Shown: positions 24,274 to 32,753, numbered from the stretch's first letter. The stretch is 33,366 nucleotides of DNA from Pseudomonadota bacterium (GCA_029780075.1 JAKOZI010000045.1:1-33366), one strand, 5' to 3'. Notes: a model not told the origin generated them from the letters alone. Translations and numbers: made by a program.

Positions 24274-25935
24274 TCAGCCGGCGTCCGGCGGGCGCTTCTT
24301 TCGCCATACGGGGAGCAGCGCGGCGAGCTTGTCGCGATGCGACAGGCGTTCGTCGGAGAGCGCCTCAAGAAAATCCGACAACGGTTTCGACTTCACGACC
24401 GCGAAGCCAGTGAGCAGTACAGACGGAATGGCCACCAGGGCAAAAAAGAGGATTCTGTTGACCAGCTCGTCGTGGGCGGCGTCGATCAGATTGATTCCCA
24501 GGAAGCCGGTGGTAATCGTCGCCACCAGGCCGGCAGTGGTCACCACCGTCAACCGCACCACCGTGTTGGCCTGCCGGCGCAGGCTGTCGCTATCCAGGTA
24601 CTGGCTCATGTCCTGGATTTCCTCACGCAGCTCGGTGTAGAGATTTTCGGTTCCCAGGTGTTCGCGGGTCATGCTGAACAGCGCTCTGGCCTGTGCCTGA
24701 TCAGAGATCTCATGAAACCAGTAGCGATGGCTGAAACGCAGGAAGACCTCGAGGATCTGCCGGATGGCGCGTTTGAATTGCTTGACCGATTCGGCGTTGC
24801 CAATCTCCAGACGATTGAGCGCCGTGACCAGACGATCCGAGAGCATCAGCAGCGCCGCCTTGTGGAAATGGGGGATCAGTGCCAACAGGAAGAACTGATG
24901 GCGAAACTGCCCGAGCAGACCGGTTTCCAGACCGGTGAAGTAATCGTCACGGGCGCTGCCGACCATCACGAAGGCGTGCCCGCAGGACAGCAGGCGCGTG
25001 CCAGGATCGTCGGCCTGTGGATGCCAGAAGCGGTCGATGCAGTAGCGGCTTTCAAAACCTTCGAGATGTTGGTCGGAATAGGGCAGGGAGCCTTGCTTTC
25101 CAGGTCCGGTGACCAGGACCAGGCGGGCAAAGTCGCCGCGACTCAAGGTGCGTGGATCGTCCATCGCCAGGTAAGCCAGCAGCGGCATGCGGTGATACTC
25201 GATCTGCCGGTAGCGGACCAGTCCCTTTGCATCCGAGTGGTGCAGTACCAGAGGGCGCAGCAAAAATTCCCAGTGCGACGAAATGCACGGTGCACGAAAG
25301 CGGCTGACGAAAGACAGGTACTTGCTGCGCTTCTCGTAGTCGGAAACGGACAGCAACTGACCGTCCGCCGCCAACCACTCGGCACGTTTGAGGCAATGGC
25401 CACCGCTGCCATCGTCGTCCCAGTATGGCGGATAGGCGCGTCCGAAGCGATACAGCGTGTCCTGTACCTGTCGCAGTTCGAGGTCGTCGGCGCAAATTTC
25501 GACGACCAGGATGACGACGTCGATGTCGTAGAAGAAATACAGGTCGAGGTGCACGATCTCGAAGCTGAGTGCCTCGTCACCCTCCTTGAAGGTCATCCGT
25601 ACCCGCGCCACGTCTTGACGCCGGAAAATGCGGATCGGTGACTCGCCGTAGCGCGCGATGGCCTTCTGGCCTCCGCCCTCACCGTAAAGAAAGCGCTGGA
25701 CATACGGCAGGAAGGTGACGAACTCGCTGTAGTGGCGCTCGTGGAATTGACCAGGGTCGCCGGAGAACTCGTCGACGAGTTCATGCCACGGATTGTCGGG
25801 TGAGGCCGCTTCGAGCAACTGGCTATGGCTGTCGATGGGCGCATCGGCGGGCAACGGCATCAACTGCAACGGCCACATGAGGATCTGCCGAAAATGACTG
25901 ACCCGCTGGTCTGCGGCCTTGCTCTCTGCTGGCAT
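24274..25935 (-). CDS. Large CorA-like membrane protein
   Basis: The protein has 553 residues from ATG 25935, which has GGAGG 5 bp upstream; the frame also opens at TTG 25947, but that codon overlaps the ribosome site. A long soluble N-terminal part (about 1-440) contains HLDLYFFYDIDVVILVVEIC and KYLSFVSRFRAPCISSHWEF, and is followed by long helices. Two C-terminal membrane segments (about 459-484 and 495-516) sit as in CorA/ZntB channels. The family's GMN motif is not present; the first helix ends TTGFLGINLI. The layout is that of the CorA-like superfamily, so divalent-cation transport or sensing is possible but not shown. The gene lies 95 bp after the fructosamine-kinase gene and 90 bp before the ATPase remnant. 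Confidence 0.7.
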   Translation of the reverse strand: MPAESKAADQRVSHFRQILMWPLQLMPLPADAPIDSHSQLLEAASPDNPWHELVDEFSGDPGQFHERHYSEFVTFLPYVQRFLYGEGGGQKAIARYGESPIRIFRRQDVARVRMTFKEGDEALSFEIVHLDLYFFYDIDVVILVVEICADDLELRQVQDTLYRFGRAYPPYWDDDGSGGHCLKRAEWLAADGQLLSVSDYEKRSKYLSFVSRFRAPCISSHWEFLLRPLVLHHSDAKGLVRYRQIEYHRMPLLAYLAMDDPRTLSRGDFARLVLVTGPGKQGSLPYSDQHLEGFESRYCIDRFWHPQADDPGTRLLSCGHAFVMVGSARDDYFTGLETGLLGQFRHQFFLLALIPHFHKAALLMLSDRLVTALNRLEIGNAESVKQFKRAIRQILEVFLRFSHRYWFHEISDQAQARALFSMTREHLGTENLYTELREEIQDMSQYLDSDSLRRQANTVVRLTVVTTAGLVATITTGFLGINLIDAAHDELVNRILFFALVAIPSVLLTGFAVVKSKPLSDFLEALSDERLSHRDKLAALLPVWRKKRPPDAG

Positions 25936-26030
25936 GTTCACCTCCAAGAAGAATCCAAGAATTGATCCGTGCGACGGTTGCTCGGCGGCTGGTCATCACT
26001 GAAGGCTGCTGCGCTCACCTTGTCCGGTAA

Positions 26031-26948
26031 TCAGCAGCCAATCTCGGCAAGCAACGTAGCGACCATGCGCTCGGCCTGGCGAAGATAGCCGCTGCCGAAC
26101 AGGTTCAAGTGATTGAGCACGTGATAGAGGTTGTACAGCGTCTTGCGCTGCTCGTAACCGTCGTTCAATGGCCAGGCCTCGCGGTAGCCCGCGTAGAAAC
26201 TGTCCGGAAAACCTCCGAACAGCTCGCTCATCGCCAGATCGGCTTCGCGGTCGCCGAAATGGACGGCCGGATCGAACAGGGTCAGGGTGCCCGTCTCGTC
26301 GGTCGCGGCGTTACCGTGCCACAGGTCGCCATGCAGCAGGCTGGGTTGGGGGTGATGGTCGACGAACAATGCCGCAAGTTTGCCGGCCAGGCGTTCACCG
26401 TCGGCGATCAGCCGGTTGTACTGGGCGTGTTGCCTGGCCAGCTCGAGCTGTGGCAACAGACGCCGGTGGGCAAAGAAGAAGGGCCAGGTGCGATGCTCGG
26501 CATTAAGCTGTACTGTGCTGCCGATGAAGTTGTCACGATGCCAGCCGTACTGCGGACCATGCAGGCGGTGCAATGCGGCCAGTGCGTGCCCGGCCTTTGC
26601 CCCGTGCTGGTCTGTACGCAAGGCTTGCAGCGGCAGGTATTCGAGCAGCAGATAAGCCTGCCGGCCGCTCACGCCGTGTCCTAACACCTGTGGCACGCGC
26701 AGTGCGGGACAAGCGGCCAGCGCGCGCAGGCCATCGGCCTCGGCAGAGAACATGTCGGCCAGTTCGGCGTCGTTCAGTTTGACGAAGTAGCGTTCGCCGG
26801 CGCTTTCCACCAGTAGCGCGCGCGAAATCGAACCGCCGGCGATTCCGGTCAGCGAGTCGATGTTTGCCGGTGAACCCGTGCCGCCGCCGATGGCCTCGCA
26901 CAGCGCCGCAGCAAGCGGCACATCGAGCCGTTCCTGGTCTGGTCTCAT
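26031..26948 (-). CDS. Fructosamine-3-kinase family protein
   Basis: The protein has 305 residues. The ATG at 26948 has GGAGGGAC directly upstream. Features of the fructosamine/ketosamine kinase family are clear: a nucleotide-binding start (TGIAGGSISRALLVESAGER, then YFVKLND), and the hinge AYLLLEYLPL. The H-x-x-N-F-I-G block reads WHRDNFIGSTVQLN, the catalytic loop LLHGDLWHGN, and the metal-binding segment TLFDPAVHFGDREADLAMSE. Such enzymes phosphorylate sugar amines on glycated proteins or metabolites so that the adduct falls off; bacterial members often prefer ribulosamines or erythrulosamines. It is the first gene of the four-gene minus-strand run. Length is normal. Confidence 0.92.
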   Translation of the reverse strand: MRPDQERLDVPLAAALCEAIGGGTGSPANIDSLTGIAGGSISRALLVESAGERYFVKLNDAELADMFSAEADGLRALAACPALRVPQVLGHGVSGRQAYLLLEYLPLQALRTDQHGAKAGHALAALHRLHGPQYGWHRDNFIGSTVQLNAEHRTWPFFFAHRRLLPQLELARQHAQYNRLIADGERLAGKLAALFVDHHPQPSLLHGDLWHGNAATDETGTLTLFDPAVHFGDREADLAMSELFGGFPDSFYAGYREAWPLNDGYEQRKTLYNLYHVLNHLNLFGSGYLRQAERMVATLLAEIGC

Positions 26949-27179
26949 GTCCCTCCTTGCGGCTCGAGTCGAAAGCCGTCCATCATCGCGACCCTGGAGC
27001 TATCGCTGGGGGCCGGGTTTACTCGTGCCGGGGAATGTGTTGTGATAAGGCGATGCGTGCAGGCTGTAGGTGACCACGCACCAGGCAGGCATGGCACGGC
27101 CGCGGTTCGCGCGACGCGTTCTCGAAACGGCCCGTGGTTTCTCTCTATCCAGATGACTTCAATACCGGAGGCACATTCC

Positions 27180-27497
27180 ATGAAAACTCGCTTGCTCGTC
27201 CTTTCCGCCATGCTGGCCATCACCGCTGCAGCCTGCGACAACAAACCAAAGGCCACCACCGAGTCCGGGCAGAAGGCCGAGGAATCGGCCAAGAAGGCCG
27301 GCGCAGCCGTTGGCGCGGCGGCTGAGGCCACCAAGGAAGCCGCCAAGGACGCGGCCGTCGCAGCCAAGGAGAGTGCGGTCGGCGCGACAGCCGCTGCCAA
27401 GGAGGCCACCAAAGAGGCCGTCGAGGCGACCAAGGAGGCCGGCAAGGAAATGGTGGTCAAGGCCGCCGATGCCACCAAGGCCGCCGTGTCGAAGTAA
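27180..27497 (+). CDS. Small Ala/Lys/Glu-repeat lipoprotein
   Basis: The protein has 105 residues. The start ATG 27180 has CCGGAGG upstream. The signal ends in ITAAAC with lipidated cysteine at about residue 19. The rest is almost only Ala, Lys, Glu, Thr, Val, Gly and Asp, in degenerate repeats such as EATKEAAKDAA, AAKEATKEAVEATKEAGKE and AADATKAAVSK. They suggest one long amphipathic helix, of the kind seen in LEA-like or apolipoprotein-like proteins. I do not recognise a named family. It is probably anchored in the outer or inner membrane and may have a stress-protective or envelope-spacing role; this is inference from composition. It is monocistronic, with a terminator-like hairpin 5 bp after the stop. 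Confidence 0.75.
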   Translation: MKTRLLVLSAMLAITAAACDNKPKATTESGQKAEESAKKAGAAVGAAAEATKEAAKDAAVAAKESAVGATAAAKEATKEAVEATKEAGKEMVVKAADATKAAVSK

Positions 27498-27501
27498 GCT
27501 T

Positions 27502-27548
27502 CGGCCGCCCAGGAAGGCAAGACAAGCGCTTCCTGCGATGCGCGGCCG
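27502..27548. terminator. Hairpin between convergent genes, probable two-way terminator
   Basis: Nested inverted repeats: outer arms CGGCCGC (27502-27508) and GCGGCCG (27542-27548), inner arms CAGGAAG (27510-27516) and CTTCCTG (27529-27535). It starts 5 bp after the lipoprotein stop and ends 4 bp before the stop of the minus-strand cyclase gene, so it can serve both. There is no T run on either side. Confidence 0.6.
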
Positions 27549-27552
27549 TACA

Positions 27553-29073
27553 TCAGGCCTCGCAGACCAGGTCGCCTGGCGTCGCCGGGGCGCTCTGGTC
27601 AGCACGCTGGGGCGGCGTTGTCGCCTCGACCCCTGCGCCTTGCCGGATGGCTGACGAAGCTTGTGCCCGCAGACAGGGAAAGAACTCGCGGTCGGCACCG
27701 AGCATGTGCTTGGTGACCACCTCATAGGCCAGAAACTGGAAAACGTCGCCGACCCCCTGTTTGCCCGTGCGGTAGGCGTCGACCAGCGTCAGTCCCTGGA
27801 GGACGAGTTGTCGATGCAGCAGCACGTGTTCGGCGGTGCCGGGGAAACCGGCTGCCAGGATGACCGACTCCTCATCGTTGAAGTGCTGCAGCACGTCGGC
27901 CAGCAGGCGGTCGATGATCTCGTCTACGCTGGCCGCGGCTTGTCCGGAGAGGATGGCAGACAGCAGTTCGTTGGCGTCCGCAAAAAGCAGTCGGTGACCG
28001 CGGTCGACGAGTTCGTCGCCGCATTCGTACGCCGAGTGCCAGACCAGTTGCACGAAACTTCCGATGACGTAATCCTTCATGCTGTCCGTGGTCGTCGCCT
28101 GTGGTGCGACCTGGACCTGGTTCCTGCCGGCACTCTTGGCCCGGTAAAGCGCTTGATCGGCGCGCTCGAACCACTCCTCCCAGGAGTCTTCGGGCCGGCA
28201 TTCGGCAACTCCCATGCTTACCGTGAGTTGCCCTACGGCCATGAAGGTTGCGGCTGCGACCTGCTGGCGCAGTCGTTCGGCAAGGATCGCCGCACTGGCC
28301 CGTCGGGTATCCGAGCACAGGATGACGAATTCCTCGCCTCCCCAACGGGCCAGTGAGTCGCTCCCGCGCAGTCGTCCCTGCAGCAACTCGGCCAAGGCCT
28401 GCAGCACCTGGTCGCCGGCGTGATGGCCGTTGTGGTCGTTGATCGCCTTGAAGAAATCGATATCGATGAGGATCATGCTCAACGGCTGACCATAGCGGTG
28501 GAGGCGATCCATTTCCTTGCGCGCGCACTCTTCGAGACGGCGCCGGTTCCAGGCACCGGTGAGTTTGTCGGTGCTGGCTACCTGCTCGAGTTCGATCACG
28601 GTTCGCTGCAATTGCTGGTTGACCTGTTGCAGCCGGTCGAGTGTCTGGTGCAGGGCCGAACTGGCTTGTGGCGAGGAGATCTCGTGGATGACCGAGGCTA
28701 TCGACTGCAGACGCTGGTCGGTGCCCAGGACAGGGAGCTTCAGCCATAAATAGGGACGTCCCTGTTCACCACTGGCGGGGAGGTTGATCTCGACGCAGGC
28801 CGCTGGTGCTCCGTCAATGATGAGCTGGTCGCAGTGCGCGAGTCGTTCGACCCGATCTGCGGGCAGGAGGTCGCTCTCCGACCTTCCGGCCAACCGACCC
28901 GTGCCCTGACACAGGAGTTGCTCGATGGCCTGGTTGGCGAGTCGGTAGCGTCCGTCCAGGCGTTTGATGCCGAACCCGACGCGCGAATTGGCCGGCATCA
29001 ACAGCGACAGCAAACCCGAGATCGGGATTACGGCGTGCCGCACAAGCTGGTCGATCTGCTCGATGTGATTCAT
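27553..29073 (-). CDS. PAS-GGDEF-hemerythrin protein, putative oxygen-responsive diguanylate cyclase
   Basis: The protein has 506 residues from ATG 29073; longer TTG starts overlap the upstream gene. A PAS-like region (about 20-135) with FGIKRLDGRYRLANQAIEQL is followed by a short coiled coil. The GGDEF domain (about 165-322) has an intact active site, RWGGEEF (about 245-249), plus STDKLTGAWNRR and DIDFFKAINDHNGHHAGDQ. The C-terminal hemerythrin domain (about 340-475) has all seven expected di-iron ligands with standard spacing: H360, H397, E401, H416, H420, H456 and D461. Hemerythrin domains bind oxygen or sense redox state, so c-di-GMP synthesis may respond to oxygen. It is the last gene of the minus-strand signalling cluster, 58 bp after the preceding cyclase gene. 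Confidence 0.88.
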   Translation of the reverse strand: MNHIEQIDQLVRHAVIPISGLLSLLMPANSRVGFGIKRLDGRYRLANQAIEQLLCQGTGRLAGRSESDLLPADRVERLAHCDQLIIDGAPAACVEINLPASGEQGRPYLWLKLPVLGTDQRLQSIASVIHEISSPQASSALHQTLDRLQQVNQQLQRTVIELEQVASTDKLTGAWNRRRLEECARKEMDRLHRYGQPLSMILIDIDFFKAINDHNGHHAGDQVLQALAELLQGRLRGSDSLARWGGEEFVILCSDTRRASAAILAERLRQQVAAATFMAVGQLTVSMGVAECRPEDSWEEWFERADQALYRAKSAGRNQVQVAPQATTTDSMKDYVIGSFVQLVWHSAYECGDELVDRGHRLLFADANELLSAILSGQAAASVDEIIDRLLADVLQHFNDEESVILAAGFPGTAEHVLLHRQLVLQGLTLVDAYRTGKQGVGDVFQFLAYEVVTKHMLGADREFFPCLRAQASSAIRQGAGVEATTPPQRADQSAPATPGDLVCEA

Positions 29074-29131
29074 CACCACGGCATCCCGGCCGGTTTGGCT
29101 TCGGCACCGGCGGCTGACGTCGGCTGCGGCC

Positions 29132-30184
29132 TCAACGGCTTGCTTCAGGCTGTGGACGCGGTGCAAGGATGACCCGATTGCGTCCCTGCATTTTGGCGGT
29201 GTACAACGCACGATCCGCGCGGGCCACGAATTCGCTGGCGGATTCGCCGCCGAGGTAGTCGGCGACACCGATCGAGACGGACATGTTGCCAATCAGCGCT
29301 TCCTTGTCGCCACTGCGCCGCACCCGACTGGAGAAGACCAGCGCCCGCAGGGCCTCGGCCAGGCCAATGGCGCCGCCGCGCGGTGTTGTCGGCAGGATCA
29401 CCGCGAACTCCTCGCCGCCGTAGCGCGCCGCCGTGTCCTTGCCCTTGACATTGGCCCTGAGGATCTGTCCGACCTTGGCCAGGACCCGGTCGCCGAAGAC
29501 GTGTCCGTGCGCGTCGTTGATGCGTTTGAAATTGTCGAGATCGATCATCAACAGGCACGGACCGGACAGGTCCGGCTGCGCCTCGGCCAGGCAGGCCGCC
29601 AGCGCGAGATCGAAGCTCTTGCGGTTGGCCAGCCCGGTCAGGGCGTCGATCAGCGCCTCTTCGCGCGCGCGCGCGACCTCCTGCCGGAGCTGTTGCGCTT
29701 CGCGGGTACTCTCCGCGAGCTGCTCCTGCAGCCTGCTGATCGCGCCCTGCATCTCGCGGGTGCCGCGCAGGATGTCCTCGACGCCGGCGGCCAGCGGTCC
29801 GGGGGAGTCGACAGGGCGCAGCAGGGTATCCGTCCAGCGTTCCAGCGAACTGCCGTAGCGGGACGCCTGATCGACCGCCTCCGCCGCGGAATCGGAAACC
29901 TGGCCGACGATTTGGCTGACGCTGTCGCCGATGCGCAAGGCGGTCTTCGAGTCGAGCTCGGCCAGGTAGCGGTCATACAGTGCGTAGGTCGCCTCGTCGT
30001 CGAGCGGCCCCTCGTCGCCGAGGTGGTTATCGATCGCGGCCTGCAGCGCCGGGTTGAGATTCGCCACGTACTCGTACCAGATGGCATAACTCGCCGGATG
30101 CAGGCCGGCTTTTTGCTTGGTCATTTGCTTCAGTGCCAGACGCAGATAGTCTGCGCTCTGGGCGCTGCTGTGGCGATACTTCAT
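29132..30184 (-). CDS. GGDEF diguanylate cyclase with helical N-terminal domain
   Basis: The protein has 350 residues. The start is ATG 30184 with GAGAGA about 9 bp upstream; the longer frame to 30229 lacks support. The N-terminal about 110 residues include LHPASYAIWYEYVANLNPAL, a segment shared by many GGDEF proteins but of unknown function. A coiled coil follows (about 135-178: GAISRLQEQLAESTREAQQL). The GGDEF domain shows DALTGLANRKSFDLAL, DLDNFKRINDAHGHVFGD and active-site RYGGEEF (about 254-260), so cyclase activity is expected. No membrane segment is seen. It is followed by the hemerythrin-linked cyclase gene and was probably transcribed with it. Confidence 0.88.
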   Translation of the reverse strand: MKYRHSSAQSADYLRLALKQMTKQKAGLHPASYAIWYEYVANLNPALQAAIDNHLGDEGPLDDEATYALYDRYLAELDSKTALRIGDSVSQIVGQVSDSAAEAVDQASRYGSSLERWTDTLLRPVDSPGPLAAGVEDILRGTREMQGAISRLQEQLAESTREAQQLRQEVARAREEALIDALTGLANRKSFDLALAACLAEAQPDLSGPCLLMIDLDNFKRINDAHGHVFGDRVLAKVGQILRANVKGKDTAARYGGEEFAVILPTTPRGGAIGLAEALRALVFSSRVRRSGDKEALIGNMSVSIGVADYLGGESASEFVARADRALYTAKMQGRNRVILAPRPQPEASR

Positions 30185-30291
30185 CGTCGGTTTCTCTCTG
30201 TTGGGTCTGGCTGACCGGCCATTCTCCACGAAGCCAGTTTCTCGCTGTCGGGGGCAGGGTGAATCTGCAGCCGCGGCGCTGCCGGCGTCGC

Positions 30292-30519
30292 GGGCGGCAG
30301 CAGGCGACTGGACAAACCGGCTTGTAGTTTAGGGCATTTTGCTCGTTGCAGGAATTCGAACTGGGCGCGGGTTTTGGCGCCATCGGCAATCACCTCCAGC
30401 TCCAGCCTGTGCGCCGTGGCCATGATCGCCGTGCCGGTTCCGGCAGCGATGACACGGTGCAAGCCGATTGGAAAGTGCCTGACATACGATCAGTTGAGTT
30501 TCAGGGCAATCGACAGACT
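30292..30519 (-). pseudogene. Decayed EAL (c-di-GMP phosphodiesterase) domain remnant
   Basis: In the 415 bp between the cyclase gene and the REC-PAS-GGDEF-EAL gene, one minus-strand frame reads like the last third of an EAL domain. LKLN-stop-SYVRHF corresponds to LKIDRSFVRD; AIMATAHRLELEVIADGAKT to AIIAMAHSLGLKVIAEGVET; and RAQFEFLQRAKCPKLQAGL to RAQLEFLxxxGCxxxQGYL. The stop is TGA at 30490-30492, at a position that is usually Arg or Gln. The catalytic glutamate is Asp and the glycine of QGY is lost. The rest of the domain is not visible. It differs enough from the neighbouring intact EAL domain not to be a recent tandem copy. Confidence 0.7.
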
Positions 30520-30599
30520 GCGGAAGCGGCTGGTCATGCGCTGGTCCTTTCACGGGCGGGGATGGCAGAGTACTACGGTGCCGGCGGCGCAGGCGGGGG

Positions 30600-32753
30600 T
30601 CACTCGGCGGTCTGCGCCGACAGTCCGCGATCGAAGCGGTCGCCGCGGCGCAGCAGCGCTGCGAAGTCATCGGCCGCGATCGGCGGCGAATACAGGTAAC
30701 CCTGCTGGATCGGGCAGCCGTGGGCCAGCAGAAAGCCGGCCTGCGCGCGGGTCTCGACGCCCTCGGCGACCACTTGCATGCCGAATCGACGTCCGAGTTC
30801 GATCACCGACAGGGCGATGGCGGCGTCCTTGTCGCCCAGGGTCACGTCGGTGATGAACGATCGGTCGATTTTCAACTCGTCGAGCGGAAAACGCTTGAGA
30901 TAGCTCAACGAGGAATAACCGGTCCCGAAATCGTCGAGCGACAAGCCGAAGCCCTTCTCGCGCAAGCGGTTCAGGCGGGCGATGGTGCTCTCGGCATCGA
31001 CCATCAGCAGCGATTCGGTCAGTTCGAGCAGCAGTTGCCCTGGCGACACGCCTGCCCGGCGTAGCGCGTCATCCAGTCGGTCGGCGATGTCTTCCTGCAG
31101 GAAGCTTGGGCTGGCCAGATTGATCGACAGGCGCAGCGGCGGCAGGCCGGCGTCCTGCCACTGCCGCAACTGGCGTGCGGCAGCGGTCACCACCCAGTCA
31201 CCGAGCGCGACGATCAGCCCCGATTCCTCGGCCAGGCCGATGAACTGATCCGGTCCGAGCAGGCCGCGTTGCGGATGCTGCCAGCGTACTAGTGCCTCGG
31301 CGCCGATCAACCGGCCGCTGCCGGCGTCGACCTTGGGCTGAAAGTGCAGGCGCAATTCGTCGTTGCCGATCGCTCGTCGCAGCGCGTTTTCCAGCCCGAG
31401 CTTGACGCTGGCCGCGGCATTCATCTCTTTATCGAAAAAATGGCAGGTCGAAGGGCCGGTCGCCTTCGCGGCGTACATCGCCTGCTCGGCGTGCCGCCAT
31501 AGTGTCTCGACCGTCTTGCCGTCGCGGGGAAAGACGGCAATGCCGATACTGGCGGTGAGCACGATTTCGCTGCCGCCGAGCAACAGCGGCAGCGAAATCG
31601 TCTTCAGCAAGCGTTCGGCGACCAGCGCGGCGTGGCTGGCCGCGCGGATTTCGAGCACCAGCACCGTGAAGGCATCACCGTCGATGCGCGCCACGACTTC
31701 GGCGGTACGCATCGGCGGTTTCAGTGCCAGCAGGTCGGCGCCGCGGACCTCCGCGCGCAGCCGTTCGGCAAGCGTGCATAGCAACTGATCACCGGCCGCG
31801 TCGCCGAGCGCATCGTTGACCGTCTTGAAATGGTCAATGTCGAGATACAGGATCGCGCACGCGCTCTTGTCGCGGCGGGAGCGTTCGAGTTCGACCTCGA
31901 CCAGTTGGCTGAAGAACTGCCGGTTGGCCAGGCCGGTCAGCCCGTCGTGCAAGGCCATGTGCTGGATGCGCCGCTGCGCCTCGACGCGCTCGGTGATGTC
32001 CTGCGTGACGCCTTCGATCGTGATGATGCGACCGCTGCCGTCGCGGACCGCGACCGCCTGTTCGAAAACCTCGCAAAGAGTGGCGTCTGGTCGATCGATG
32101 CCGTAGGTCAGCTGGTAGGCGGTGCCTTCGAAAAGCAGCGCCTGGCGAGCAGCGCCGACGGTGGCGCGATCACTTTCGCGGACCATGTCGAGGAACCTCT
32201 CGGGCGTCGCCGCGCCGGCCAGCTTCCAGTCGCCACTGAAGATCTGCTGCAGTTCGTCGGACCATGAGAATCGCTGCTCGGCGATCGACCATTCCCAACT
32301 GCCCATCCGCGCCAGGCGTTGGGCGTGTGCCAGTCGCTGCTGGCTGTGCGTCACGAGGGCGATGGCGTGGCTGGCGCGCAGACCATAACGCACACGTTGC
32401 GTCAGCAACAGCCAGTTGATCGGCTTGGTGATGAAGTCGGTGGCGCCGGCGCGGTAGGCGCGTTCGATCGATTCGCTGTCGTTGAGGCCGGTGAGCATCA
32501 GGATCGGCAACCATTGGCCGCGCGGGTGCCGGCGCAGACGTTCGCAGACCGTATAGCCGTCGATGCCCGGCATCAGCACATCGAGCAGCATCAGGTCGAA
32601 GGGGCTTTCCTCGAACACGCGCAGCGCCTGTTCACCGCAGTCGGCTTCGCTGACCTCGAAGCCGGCGTGTCGCAGCGATTCTGCGGCCAGCATGCGGATC
32701 ATCGCGTCGTCATCGACGAGCAGCACGCGCCCGTGTTCAGGCTGTGTTTTCAT
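30600..32753 (-). CDS. REC-PAS-GGDEF-EAL response regulator, probable c-di-GMP phosphodiesterase
   Basis: The protein has 717 residues. The receiver domain (about 1-125) has acidic pocket DDD (14-16), phospho-acceptor D58 in MLLDVLMPG and K110. A PAS domain with PAC follows (about 140-258). In the GGDEF domain (about 265-440) the signature is DGDAF (358-362), and an extra segment LLALKPPMRTAE precedes it, so cyclase activity is unlikely. The EAL domain (about 455-700) is intact: GAEALVRWQHP (E486), ELTES, LSLDDFGTGYSSLSYL, KIDRSFI and VVAEGVET. Degradation of c-di-GMP under control of the upstream kinase is the expected role. ATG 32753 overlaps the stop of the HPt-containing kinase gene (ATGA), so the two are translationally coupled. 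Confidence 0.93.
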   Translation of the reverse strand: MKTQPEHGRVLLVDDDAMIRMLAAESLRHAGFEVSEADCGEQALRVFEESPFDLMLLDVLMPGIDGYTVCERLRRHPRGQWLPILMLTGLNDSESIERAYRAGATDFITKPINWLLLTQRVRYGLRASHAIALVTHSQQRLAHAQRLARMGSWEWSIAEQRFSWSDELQQIFSGDWKLAGAATPERFLDMVRESDRATVGAARQALLFEGTAYQLTYGIDRPDATLCEVFEQAVAVRDGSGRIITIEGVTQDITERVEAQRRIQHMALHDGLTGLANRQFFSQLVEVELERSRRDKSACAILYLDIDHFKTVNDALGDAAGDQLLCTLAERLRAEVRGADLLALKPPMRTAEVVARIDGDAFTVLVLEIRAASHAALVAERLLKTISLPLLLGGSEIVLTASIGIAVFPRDGKTVETLWRHAEQAMYAAKATGPSTCHFFDKEMNAAASVKLGLENALRRAIGNDELRLHFQPKVDAGSGRLIGAEALVRWQHPQRGLLGPDQFIGLAEESGLIVALGDWVVTAAARQLRQWQDAGLPPLRLSINLASPSFLQEDIADRLDDALRRAGVSPGQLLLELTESLLMVDAESTIARLNRLREKGFGLSLDDFGTGYSSLSYLKRFPLDELKIDRSFITDVTLGDKDAAIALSVIELGRRFGMQVVAEGVETRAQAGFLLAHGCPIQQGYLYSPPIAADDFAALLRRGDRFDRGLSAQTAE

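Noticed and set aside
24013-25641. 542-codon plus-strand frame opposite the CorA-like gene
   Set aside because: The minus strand has the ribosome site, membrane helices and protein-like conservation patterns; the plus frame is Gln/Arg/Ala-rich, as expected for a shadow frame.
27090-27108. TGGCACGGCCGCGG, resembling a sigma-54 -24 box upstream of the small lipoprotein gene
   Set aside because: The required GC is not found 10 bases after the GG, so the invariant spacing fails.
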